Of a DNA stretch of 64,000 bases, positions 56,170 through 64,000 are shown piece by piece. Source of the DNA: JAAYJR01 sp964611525. Its GTDB lineage: Bacteria > Bacteroidota > Bacteroidia > Bacteroidales > Prolixibacteraceae. The notes below the pieces were generated by a model, which did not search any database, had not been told where the DNA came from, and was given only the letters and a program-made list of their open reading frames with translations. Numbering within the stretch: the first letter of the stretch is position 1; each line of letters opens with the position of its first letter. The translations under genes were made by a program, and so were the position numbers. The stretch covers positions 1-64,000 of the forward strand of contig CAZTAL010000141.1 in the NCBI GenBank assembly GCA_964611525.1, in the 5' to 3' direction.

Positions 56170-56916
56170 TTAAAGAACTTTAGCTTCATTTTGAAGCATA
56201 TCAATCAATTTGTTAATTTCATCCGCGTCTACAATTTTACATGGCGGTTTAGGTTTCGGAATTTCAAAACTCACATAATCGGTAAGAGGATCTACTTTAA
56301 TGGGGGAAACAACATTCAACGGCTTTTTGCGTGCCATCATAATTCCCCTCATAGCTGCTATGCGCGGCTCTTTAGCAATACCTTTCTGCACAATAGCAAT
56401 AAAAGGCACAGGAACAGTGACATCCTCTTTTCCACCTTCAATATCACGGGTAAGTATTACTTCATCTCCATTGAGAGTCAACCCTGAAACAGATGAAACA
56501 GATGGAATTCCGAGGAGTTCGGCCAGCATGCCGCCTGTCATTGATCCGTTGTAATCACTAGATTCGATCCCTGCCAGAATTATATCAAAATTCTGGTCTT
56601 TCAATACTTCCGCTATCATAAATGCAACAGAATATGCATCCTGAGGATCAGCATCCACCCTGATAGCCTCATCTGCTCCAATTGCAAGAGCCTTTCGCAT
56701 GGTTGGTTCTGCATCCTTTTCTCCTACTGTAATAACTGTAACGGAATCTACCGAATTACCATTATCTTCCTTCAATTGAATCGCCCGGGTGAGGGCAAGT
56801 TCATCCCACGGATTTATAATCCATTGAATTCCCGTTTTATCGAGAGCGGTACCATCAGCAAATTTTACCATGGTAGTTGTATCCGGCACATTTCCCAGAC
56901 AAACTAATATCTTCAT
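56170..56916 (-). CDS. etfB: Electron transfer flavoprotein beta subunit
   Basis: 248 aa. Motifs: KILVCLGNVPDTTTMVKF at the start, NPWDELALTRAIQLKE, and the EtfB signature VSVSGLTLNGDEVILTRDIEGGKEDVTVPVPFIAIVQKG. First gene of the etfB-etfA-FeS-FeS-acd cluster; a consensus promoter lies about 90 bp upstream. Confidence 0.96.
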   Translation of the reverse strand: MKILVCLGNVPDTTTMVKFADGTALDKTGIQWIINPWDELALTRAIQLKEDNGNSVDSVTVITVGEKDAEPTMRKALAIGADEAIRVDADPQDAYSVAFMIAEVLKDQNFDIILAGIESSDYNGSMTGGMLAELLGIPSVSSVSGLTLNGDEVILTRDIEGGKEDVTVPVPFIAIVQKGIAKEPRIAAMRGIMMARKKPLNVVSPIKVDPLTDYVSFEIPKPKPPCKIVDADEINKLIDMLQNEAKVL

Positions 56917-57323
56917 TTGTTTAAATCTTTTAAAAAAAATATTTTTATATATAAGCTTGAAAAGACAGAAATATAATTGTTTTAGCTTAATAAAATTGTG
57001 GACAAATATAAAAACTGAGTTTGTAGAAACAAAGTGCGCATTATACAGGTATTATATCATTATTTTAAAGTAAAGCCTCAAAAAATGTACGACTGATAAA
57101 AATGAAGCCATTAAAAGCAATAACAGTAATACTTTAAAACAATTAACCAATTATTTCAAAAAGTTCTTAATGATCAATCACCAAGCATTTATTTATAATT
57201 ATTCTAAATAATGCCACAAAAACATACTTCTTATGATAAAGACGTCGTATATCCTGAAATTTTACCAAAAGAATATCAAGCCATGTATAAAAAATTGGGC
57301 TGGGTCCCTGCATTAAAAAATTG
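56917..57323. other. 407-bp spacer upstream of etfB
   Basis: It contains the etf promoter at 57003-57033. The remaining stretch has no recognisable gene; a 55-codon plus-strand ORF at 57211-57378 has no family match and overlaps the next gene's end, so it is not called. Confidence 0.5.
57003..57033 (-). promoter_or_regulatory. Consensus promoter for the etf cluster
   Basis: On the minus strand TTTG (plus CAAA, 57030-57033), exactly 19 bp, then TATATTTG (plus CAAATATA, 57003-57010). It matches the Bacteroidota housekeeping consensus in full and implies a leader of about 80 nt. Confidence 0.7.
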
Positions 57324-57545
57324 TCAGTTCAGGTTTATCTCGACCTGTCCTGCTGACCTTGTATCAACAACATCATAGGAGTAGGCAAAATCAATAATCT
57401 TGCAAATAATCTTTTCAGAAGGGAAAAATCCGTCTCTTATTCCTGCCATATCATTATTCTCAAACTCTTCAAGAGAAATATTATCACATGGGGACTTAAA
57501 ATAAATTTTTTTAATAAAAAAGAAAAAAGTAGAATCATTTTTCAT
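57324..57545 (-). CDS. Small conserved-type protein downstream of ECF sigma
   Basis: 73 aa from the ATG at 57545 (a TTG and another ATG lie slightly upstream). Hydrophilic, with an ending PSEKIICKIIDFAYSYDVVDTRSAGQVEINLN-like helix and strand; I recall similar short proteins next to sigma-factor genes in Bacteroidota (pattern PSexxxxxIxxFAxSYxVxxTxSxGxVExxLN). It is 59 bp downstream of the sigma gene on the same strand. No function known. Confidence 0.6.
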   Translation of the reverse strand: MKNDSTFFFFIKKIYFKSPCDNISLEEFENNDMAGIRDGFFPSEKIICKIIDFAYSYDVVDTRSAGQVEINLN

Positions 57546-57604
57546 AGGCATTCTCTGTTTCAAAACAGAACGTCCCTGTTTTATTAATATTGTGTTAAGA
57601 ATTA

Positions 57605-58198
57605 TTAATTTCGAGTTAAAGTCAGATTCTTTTTATTTATTAACTTTCTCAAATTAATTAATGCATAACGCATACGTCCCAATGCCGTATTGATGCTTAC
57701 TCCGGTTTGATCTGCAATTTCTTTAAAACTGAGCCCCATATAATGTCTCATATAGATAACCTGCTGCTGATCTTCCGGAAGTTCCTTGATCAACTCCCTG
57801 ACTTCTCTTAATATCTGGTTATTAACCATATGATCTTCAATTGTGTCTTCGGAATATTTGCGGGAATTAAAAATATCTATCTCCATACTGTCGTTAGAAA
57901 CGGTACCCTGCAACTTCTCTTTCCTGAAATGATCAATTATAAGATTATGGGCTATACGCAGAACCCATGAAACAAATTTTCCGTTTTCCACATATTTACC
58001 ACGCTTCAGGGATTTTATCACTTTTATAAATGTTTCCTGAAAGATATCTTCGGCTAATTCCTGATTTTTCACTATAAGCAAAATATAAGAATATATCCTG
58101 CTTTTATGCCTGTTAATTAAGATCTCAAGTGAAGACTGGTCGCCATCAATAAACTGTTGAACGAGTTCATTATCGTTCAGTAAATTTGTTCTGAACAT
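57605..58198 (-). CDS. ECF-family RNA polymerase sigma factor
   Basis: 197 aa. Region 2: DIFQETFIKVIKSL and FVSWVLRIAHNLIIDHFRK; region 4: LPEDQQQVIYMRHYMGLSFKEIADQTGVSINTALGRMRYAL, the helix-turn-helix of sigma-70-type ECF factors. No anti-sigma gene is adjacent; the short downstream gene is not a membrane protein. It may be a general-purpose ECF factor of the Bacteroidota type. Divergent from uvrA. Confidence 0.93.
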   Translation of the reverse strand: MFRTNLLNDNELVQQFIDGDQSSLEILINRHKSRIYSYILLIVKNQELAEDIFQETFIKVIKSLKRGKYVENGKFVSWVLRIAHNLIIDHFRKEKLQGTVSNDSMEIDIFNSRKYSEDTIEDHMVNNQILREVRELIKELPEDQQQVIYMRHYMGLSFKEIADQTGVSINTALGRMRYALINLRKLINKKNLTLTRN

Positions 58199-58253
58199 TA
58201 CTTTCTATTTTTTTTACAAAAAGTAAAGTTGTTCGATAGGCGTCCTTTTTAAA

Positions 58254-58281
58254 TTTGAAGTAAAACTATTTTTTAATTTTG
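58254..58281 (+). promoter_or_regulatory. Promoter for uvrA
   Basis: TTTG (58254-58257), 16 bp, then TAATTTTG (58274-58281), about 72 bp before the uvrA ATG. Confidence 0.5.
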
Positions 58282-58353
58282 CATGGTAAAAATCTTACTT
58301 TTTATTGAGAAATACAAGTTTTTTTAATAAAATTTAGAATCGGGGCTCATACA

Positions 58354-61155
58354 ATGTCATCGATAAAAACAGATAAATATATAACAATTCAAGGTGCAAG
58401 GGTTAACAACTTAAAAAATATAAGTCTGGAAATACCTATAAACCAGTTCATTGTTATTACCGGAGTTTCAGGCTCAGGTAAATCCTCATTAGCTTTCGAC
58501 ACACTTTTTGCTGAAGGACAAAGACGTTATGTAGAAAGCCTTTCTTCTTATGCAAGGCAATTTCTGGGAAGAATTAACAAGCCTGAGGTTGATTTTATCA
58601 AAGGAATACCACCCGCTATTGCCATAGAACAAAAGGTCAATACCAGAAATCCCCGGTCTACTGTTGGCACCTCAACCGAAATATACGATTATCTTAAGTT
58701 GCTCTATGCCAGGACTGGCAAAACATTTTCTCCCATCTCAGGCAAAGAGGTAATGAGACACCGGGTATCGGATGTAGTGGATTACATTTATTCTTTCACG
58801 CCGGAAAGTCGTATTATGATTGTGACGCCACTGACAACCAAAAACGGCCGTTCAGTGCAAAAAGAAGCTGAATTATTAATGCAACAGGGTTTTACCCGTC
58901 TTGAAATAAATGATAAAATTTTTAAGATTGATGATTTTTTAAATTGGGATGATGAAAAACTTTGTATCAATGGGTGCAATGTTGTTATTGACAGACTTGC
59001 CGTCAAAAATGATGAAGATACACGGGAAAGAATAGCCGACTCAATTCAGACTGCATTTTATGAGGGACATGGAAAATGTATAGTCAAGGTTTATATAAAT
59101 AATGAAATTATTAAACACCATTTTTCTAACAGGTTTGAAGCAGATGGCATTGAATTTGAAGAGCCGACGATCCATACATTTAGTTTTAATAATCCTGTAG
59201 GGGCATGTCCTTTATGTGAAGGGTATGGTAAAATAATAGGTATTGATGAAGAACTCGTTATCCCCAACAAATCATTATCAATATATCAGGATGCCATAGC
59301 CTGCTGGCGTGGTGAGAAAATGGGCAAATGGAAAAACAGGCTAATATATTCAGCCGATAAATTTAACTTTCCGATCCATAAGCCTTTTTACGAGCTTACA
59401 GAAGAACAAAAAGCTTTACTATGGACCGGCAACAGCTATTTTAAAGGACTAAACAGATTTTTCAAATACCTTGAGGAAAAAAGTTATAAAATTCAGTACA
59501 GGGTAATGCTCTCAAGATACCGTGGTAAAACAATCTGCCCAATGTGCAAAGGATCCCGATTGAAAAAGGAGGCAGGTTATATAAAAGTTGGTGGCAAATC
59601 ACTACAGGAGCTTGTATTGATAACGGTTTCGGAATTAAAACAATTTTTTTCGGACCTTAAACTAAGCAAACACGATAAAGAAATAGCAAAACGTATACTG
59701 ACTGAGATAAAAAGCAGGCTTAATTTTTTGTGTGATGTAGGTCTGGGTTATCTTACCCTCAACAGGCTTTCATCAAGTCTTTCAGGCGGTGAGTCACAAA
59801 GAATAAACCTGGCCACCTCATTAGGAAGCACCCTTGTTGGATCACTTTATATACTGGATGAGCCAAGCATCGGACTTCATCCCCGTGATACACAAAAACT
59901 AATAAAAGTTCTCCGCATGTTACAAAAAACAGGGAACACGGTGATAGTTGTAGAACATGACGAAGAAATTATTCGAGCTTCTGACCGGATAATCGATATT
60001 GGCCCTTTTGCTGGCCACCACGGAGGTAAAATTATATTTCAGGGTGACCATAAAAAAATTAATGAACACCATGACAGTCTGACCGCACGTTACCTTAACG
60101 GTACTGAAAAAATAGAAGTACCCGCTCAACGAAGAAAATGGAGTAATTTCATTGAAGTATTGGGAGCTAGACAAAATAATCTGAAAAATCTGAGGGTGAA
60201 ATTTCCCCTAAATATTTTAACGGTAGTAACCGGCGTCAGCGGATCAGGTAAATCATCGCTTATTTCAGAAATACTATTTCCGGCTTTAACAAAAATTTTG
60301 GGAGGATATGGTAAAAAAGCAGGACTACACGATGCAATCCTGGGCGACTATAAAATGATTAATTCGGTTGAATTCATAGACCAGAATCCTATTGGAAAAT
60401 CATCCCGCTCAAATCCTGTAACCTACCTTAAAGCCTACGATGAAATAAGAAAATTGTTCGCATCCCAACAGTCAGCCATAATGCAAAAATTAAAGCCACA
60501 TCATTTTTCATTTAATGTTGACGGTGGCAGGTGCGATGAATGCAAAGGAGAGGGAATAATCAAGGTTGAAATGCAATTTCTTGCAGATGTATATCTTACA
60601 TGTGAAAGTTGTAGAGGGAAACGGTTTAAGGAAAATATACTGAAAATTAAATACAAAGAGAAAAACATTAATGATATTCTAAATCTTACTGTTAACGAAG
60701 CAATAGAATTGTTTTCTTCGGAAGATTCTTCAACCGAAAATAAAATCGTAAGACGACTGAAACCTCTGCATAATGTAGGCTTGGGCTATATAAAACTCGG
60801 TCAGTCATCGAGCACCCTGTCGGGTGGTGAAAGCCAAAGGGTGAAATTGGCTTCTTTTCTCGCTCATGAAAAAGATGAACCTGCTTTGTTCATATTTGAT
60901 GAACCAACTACCGGGCTACACTTTCATGATATACGTCAGCTTCTCGATTCATTTAATACTCTAATCAGCAGGGGACATTCAATTATTATAATAGAGCATA
61001 ATCCCGAAATAATCAAATCGGCCGACTGGATAATCGATTTGGGTCCCGAAGGAGGTGACAAGGGCGGCCACATGGTTTTTGCCGGTACACCCGAAGACCT
61101 GGTTAAGTCAGATAAATCTTTTACCGGTCAGGCGCTGAAGAGTAAACTTAAATAG
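58354..61155 (+). CDS. uvrA: Excinuclease ABC subunit A
   Basis: 933 aa, the standard UvrA length. Two ABC ATPase cassettes: Walker A GVSGSGKSSLAFDT near residue 37 and GVSGSGKSSLISEI near 625; signature motifs LSGGESQRINLA and LSGGESQRVKLA; Walker B sets ILDEPSIGLHPRD and IFDEPTTGLHFHD. Zinc-binding CXXC pairs occur at CPLCEGYGK and CPMCKG in the first half and CDECKGEG and CESCRGK in the second. It finds bulky DNA lesions with UvrB. A second, shorter UvrA-like paralogue is not in the window. Confidence 0.97.
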   Translation: MSSIKTDKYITIQGARVNNLKNISLEIPINQFIVITGVSGSGKSSLAFDTLFAEGQRRYVESLSSYARQFLGRINKPEVDFIKGIPPAIAIEQKVNTRNPRSTVGTSTEIYDYLKLLYARTGKTFSPISGKEVMRHRVSDVVDYIYSFTPESRIMIVTPLTTKNGRSVQKEAELLMQQGFTRLEINDKIFKIDDFLNWDDEKLCINGCNVVIDRLAVKNDEDTRERIADSIQTAFYEGHGKCIVKVYINNEIIKHHFSNRFEADGIEFEEPTIHTFSFNNPVGACPLCEGYGKIIGIDEELVIPNKSLSIYQDAIACWRGEKMGKWKNRLIYSADKFNFPIHKPFYELTEEQKALLWTGNSYFKGLNRFFKYLEEKSYKIQYRVMLSRYRGKTICPMCKGSRLKKEAGYIKVGGKSLQELVLITVSELKQFFSDLKLSKHDKEIAKRILTEIKSRLNFLCDVGLGYLTLNRLSSSLSGGESQRINLATSLGSTLVGSLYILDEPSIGLHPRDTQKLIKVLRMLQKTGNTVIVVEHDEEIIRASDRIIDIGPFAGHHGGKIIFQGDHKKINEHHDSLTARYLNGTEKIEVPAQRRKWSNFIEVLGARQNNLKNLRVKFPLNILTVVTGVSGSGKSSLISEILFPALTKILGGYGKKAGLHDAILGDYKMINSVEFIDQNPIGKSSRSNPVTYLKAYDEIRKLFASQQSAIMQKLKPHHFSFNVDGGRCDECKGEGIIKVEMQFLADVYLTCESCRGKRFKENILKIKYKEKNINDILNLTVNEAIELFSSEDSSTENKIVRRLKPLHNVGLGYIKLGQSSSTLSGGESQRVKLASFLAHEKDEPALFIFDEPTTGLHFHDIRQLLDSFNTLISRGHSIIIIEHNPEIIKSADWIIDLGPEGGDKGGHMVFAGTPEDLVKSDKSFTGQALKSKLK

Positions 61156-61170
61156 TTGTAACCCTTTATA

Positions 61171-62523
61171 TCAGTCACCGTTTTCAAGTTCGGGTAATTT
61201 TCTCCATGCACGTAACAAAAACCATACTACAACAAATGCTGACATAGTATCAGCAATAGGATAGGATAACCAAATACCATTAATACCCCAAAAAACCGGT
61301 AATATAAAAAATAATGGAATAAGTCCGATAACCTGGCGAAACAAGGTTGTAAACATAGCAATTTTTGCTTTCCCTATGGACTGGAAAAAATGGGAAGCCA
61401 CTACCTGAAAACCTACAAAAGGAAAAGCTAGCACTACCATCCGAAGTCCGTTTACAGCAATATTAAATAACTCGACACTCTCATCATTAAAAACCCTTAC
61501 AATTATTCCCGGTATCGATTCTATTAATATAAACGCCGCTAAAGAAACAAGGGTAGCCGCGATAAGAGAAATCCGGAGAGCTTCTTTAACACGCCTTACG
61601 GATCTGGCTCCGTAATTAAAACCTATAATAGGCTGTGAGGCCATATTTATAGCCACAATAGCCATAATTACCAGTGAAATTACTGAATTAACGATACCCA
61701 TTGCACCAACAGCAAGATCACCTCCGAAATCAATTAACTTCTTGTTAAGCAGACCATGCACAAGGCTGCTGGCCATCTGCATTGAGAATGGGGCCATTCC
61801 TATGGCTATGATCTCAAAAAATATCCCCAAATTGATACGCATATATTTATTTCTGAGCTTGACAACTGAACGCTTTCCCCTAAAATGAGCAATAACCCAG
61901 ACCATTAAAATGAACATGGAAATAATAGTGGCATAGGCTGCCCCCCTCACTCCCATGTCAAGCCAAAAAATAAATACCGTATCTAATATGATATTAGACC
62001 CTGCACTCAGTATCATTGACAACATAGCTATCCGTGCATTCCCCTCAGATCTTATCACATTATTCAGAGAAAAACCGACGACCATAAAAGTAACACCGGC
62101 AATGATAATATTCAGATATTCGTTTGCATATCGAAATGTCTCTTCATTGGCTCCGAAAGAACGTAATATAGGTTTTTTCAGGATATAGATTATTATCATT
62201 ATAAGCACAGAAACTATCAACATAAAAATAAAACCCGTTCCCAGTGTTTGTTCCGCCCTGTCCAAATCTTTTTTCCCCATATTTAAAGAAATATAAACAC
62301 CTGTACCAATTCCTATCAGCATACTAAATCCCATCATTATCAACATAATAGGATAAATAACCGAAACACCCGATAATGCCTCAGCTCCAACCCCCTGTCC
62401 GATAAATATCCGGTCTACTATATTATACAAGGCATTCACAAACACACCCACAAATGCCGGAACAAAATATTTCAGCATCAACTGGCCAATATTAGTTTCC
62501 CTGAGCTCTTCAATATTTTTCAT
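61171..62523 (-). CDS. MATE-family multidrug efflux transporter
   Basis: 450 aa from the ATG at 62523; a TTG three codons upstream is rejected because a -7-like sequence (TACCTTTG, plus CAAAGGTA 62530-62537) overlaps it. Twelve membrane helices in two repeats, with IGQLMLKYFVPAFVGVFVNALYNIVDRIFIGQGVG at the start and QPIIGFNYGARSVRRVKEALR at the repeat junction. It exports cationic drugs against Na+ or H+. It converges on uvrA with 15 bp between stop codons. Confidence 0.93.
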   Translation of the reverse strand: MKNIEELRETNIGQLMLKYFVPAFVGVFVNALYNIVDRIFIGQGVGAEALSGVSVIYPIMLIMMGFSMLIGIGTGVYISLNMGKKDLDRAEQTLGTGFIFMLIVSVLIMIIIYILKKPILRSFGANEETFRYANEYLNIIIAGVTFMVVGFSLNNVIRSEGNARIAMLSMILSAGSNIILDTVFIFWLDMGVRGAAYATIISMFILMVWVIAHFRGKRSVVKLRNKYMRINLGIFFEIIAIGMAPFSMQMASSLVHGLLNKKLIDFGGDLAVGAMGIVNSVISLVIMAIVAINMASQPIIGFNYGARSVRRVKEALRISLIAATLVSLAAFILIESIPGIIVRVFNDESVELFNIAVNGLRMVVLAFPFVGFQVVASHFFQSIGKAKIAMFTTLFRQVIGLIPLFFILPVFWGINGIWLSYPIADTMSAFVVVWFLLRAWRKLPELENGD

Positions 62524-62623
62524 TTCCTGCAAAGGTATATATTTAAGATATTATTTGTCCCATACACATTTGTTATATTTACCTTCATAAAATGATTAAT
62601 TTTGCTTATCCGGCAATCATTGA

Positions 62624-63154
62624 TTTGAGAACTTTTGTAAAAATAATATTACTGGTATACCCCGGTTGGCTCTTTTATGGGATGCTCCGTATCTTATAGC
62701 AGGCCTTTCCTCGGCCATACCCTTAAAAAATATCTCCTTATATGAAAATATCCGTGCCGGGCAATTGCCAAATAGTTTTACTTTCTATTTCGCAAAAAAA
62801 ATCAAAGGGAAATTAAAAGGTCTTACCTCACGACAATACCTTGCCACTCCGGAAATAGCCGTTTTATTATCTGAAAATACATTGATTATGTTTACAGGTA
62901 TGAGGATAGAGTTACCCAAAAAAACATACGGGTTATTTGTACAAAACAATTTCATACGACATCAGTATGGCCTCACTGTCCTGGCAGGCTGGAAATTAAA
63001 CAATTTACGGATAAATTTTTCCGCAGGTTGTTCTTATTCGGTGCCACATAATAAACCTTCCCTTCATGGCGAAGTGAATCTTGGCTTTATTATCCCTTCG
63101 TTACAAAACGAAAAAGGAAATCCATGGAGTCGATTAAAAAATGGTATTAATTAA
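62624..63154 (+). pseudogene. 5'-truncated PorP/SprF-like outer-membrane barrel
   Basis: An open frame from 62624, with only a TTG (62666) as a possible start, encodes 162 residues. The strands APYLIAGLSSAIPL, NSFTFYFAKKI, YLATPEIAVLL and HQYGLTVLAGWKLNNLRINFSAGCSYSVP and the ending GEVNLGFIIPS follow the C-terminal half of PorP/SprF proteins, which end with a GYSYD-like turn and a HE..L.Y strand. Typical members have about 300 residues. The N-terminal half is missing, and the MATE gene begins immediately upstream. Either a relic or a start I cannot see. Confidence 0.4.
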
Positions 63155-63203
63155 AATTCGTTTATAAAGTCCACCGAAATAATTATGTTTATCCTCTAAA
63201 TGA

Positions 63204-63362
63204 TTATTTATGAGTCTGAATATCAGTAGACTCCTTTTCATCCATCTGCCATGGTACAACAAACCGCTCATGAGTGATTTCATGCCTTACCGACCTGTAG
63301 TAATATCCCCGGTAAGGATTTTTGCTTTCATATTCCGTTTTTATCTTACTAATTGTTTTCAT
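63204..63362 (-). CDS. Small hydrophilic protein (52 aa)
   Basis: An ATG-started frame on the minus strand coding MKTISKIKTEYESKNPYRGYY and a charged tail (VPWQMDEKEST). It is 55 bp downstream of the dihydroorotate-dehydrogenase-like gene on the same strand. Composition is protein-like, but I recognise no family. Confidence 0.4.
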   Translation of the reverse strand: MKTISKIKTEYESKNPYRGYYYRSVRHEITHERFVVPWQMDEKESTDIQTHK

Positions 63363-63417
63363 AGTTATACTTTAAACGAAATTGAACGGCCAATTGTTTC
63401 AGAATTATTGGATATTT

Positions 63418-64000
63418 TTATTTTGAAGAAAAATATTTCATAAACTGAGACCTCTCATAAATGAGTGGGTCTGATATTTTTTTATAAGAGAGCCGCCCGC
63501 GAAAATCTTCTATCCTTTTAAAATTCCATTTTTTCATGAATTCACTTATCTCTGATAAAATGGTAGAAATTACTTTATTGCCGTTTATATATAACGATGA
63601 GCATAATTGAACAACCTGCGCTCCTGCAAGTAGCTGTTTTAACACTGCCTGCCCATCGTGTATCCCTGTTGATGCCGCAATATTAATTTCCGGAACCTGT
63701 GATGATACTAATCCAACCCATCTCAGCGTATGTCTGATCTCTGCAGGATTACTATAAACACTTGCGGGTATAAGTTCAAGAGTATCCAGTTTAATATCAG
63801 GTTCATAAAAACGATTGAACATAACCACCCCTTTGGCTCCGTTAACTTTTAGCTTATAAACCATTGCGGGTATATTGCTGTGATATAATCCCATCTTAAC
63901 GGAAACAGGAATTGAAACCTCTCTTTTCACCTTACTTAAAACTTCAGTATATAGCTGTTCTATTTCCCCAGGTTCTTCCCAGAGGTCTACCGGTACATAA
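63418..64000 (-). CDS. Dihydroorotate dehydrogenase-like flavoprotein (partial)
   Basis: The C-terminal part, about 193 residues, of a TIM-barrel FMN protein; the 5' end lies beyond the window. GAKGVVMFNRFYEPDI, INIAASTGIHDGQAVLKQLLAGAQVVQLCSSLYI and the tail EFMKKWNFKRIEDFRG match the PyrD-like family that Bacteroidota carry in addition to true PyrD. Whether it makes orotate is not certain. The visible frame continues unbroken to the window edge. Confidence 0.8.
   Translation of the reverse strand, partial: YVPVDLWEEPGEIEQLYTEVLSKVKREVSIPVSVKMGLYHSNIPAMVYKLKVNGAKGVVMFNRFYEPDIKLDTLELIPASVYSNPAEIRHTLRWVGLVSSQVPEINIAASTGIHDGQAVLKQLLAGAQVVQLCSSLYINGNKVISTILSEISEFMKKWNFKRIEDFRGRLSYKKISDPLIYERSQFMKYFSSK

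Noticed and set aside
57211..57378. Plus-strand 55-codon ORF with a charged, protein-like sequence
   Set aside because: It overlaps the end of the better supported minus-strand 73-aa gene and matches no family I know.
63210..63443. Plus-strand 77-aa ORF near the right end
   Set aside because: It overlaps the better minus-strand small ORF and the end of the DHODH-like gene; composition is not convincing.
1..64000. CRISPR arrays, tRNA or rRNA genes, prophage or integrase genes
   Set aside because: No spaced repeats of CRISPR type, no cloverleaf pattern and no phage or transposase protein was recognised by reading; a tRNAscan or Infernal run would be needed for certainty.

Overview
The window is chromosomal DNA from a member of the Bacteroidota, most likely Bacteroidales/Marinilabiliales-like. 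The evidence is the short primary sigma factor (RpoD, 286 aa), type IX secretion (T9SS) components and a T9SS-sorted protease, a complete Na+-translocating NADH:quinone oxidoreductase (nqrABCDEF), DUF4954 and DUF4293 proteins, AT-rich spacers, and repeated TAnnTTTG (-7) promoter boxes, several with TTTG (-33) boxes. I saw no rRNA, tRNA, CRISPR array, prophage or intact insertion sequence.

Layout. 0-17 kb: OmpA/PD40 envelope protein, rpoD, HtrA protease, gyrB, an outer-membrane barrel with a giant TPR lipid-side partner, a glycosyltransferase, fabD, a relic of glmS, and a DUF4954 beta-helix protein. 17-29 kb: AddA-type helicase-nuclease, DUF4293, a free-standing archaeal-type ThrRS editing domain, a Lys-C-like T9SS protease, a metal-chelate/cobalamin ABC importer, and an SLC12-like transporter. 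29-38 kb: nqrA-F (minus strand), the T9SS plug protein, apbE (the flavin transferase Nqr needs) and a small membrane protein tail-to-tail with it. 38-50 kb: acylphosphatase, aromatic amino acid decarboxylase, araA, an outer-membrane barrel plus pentaheme cytochrome, GT2, Skp/OmpH, xylB-xylA and superoxide dismutase. 50-57 kb: a decayed sugar-phosphate isomerase, then an acyl-CoA oxidation electron-transfer cluster (etfB-etfA-two HdrB/C-like Fe-S proteins-acyl-CoA dehydrogenase). 57-64 kb: ECF sigma factor with a small companion, uvrA, MATE pump, a truncated PorP/SprF-like barrel, a small ORF and the 3' part of a dihydroorotate dehydrogenase-like gene cut by the window edge.

How it fits together: NADH and ETF electrons appear to feed a quinone pool; Nqr exports Na+, and an SLC12-type cation/chloride cotransporter sits directly behind nqrF. 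ApbE would flavinylate NqrB and NqrC. Pentose isomerases (araA, xylA/xylB) point to use of plant-type sugars, and superoxide dismutase to exposure to oxygen. The most notable non-routine items are the stand-alone tRNA-Thr editing domain, the glmS scar, the ETF-linked HdrB-like protein whose first cysteine motif is degenerate, the long leader hairpin before xylBA, and the 31-bp tandem repeat before araA. No wholly new multi-gene system could be demonstrated from sequence alone.
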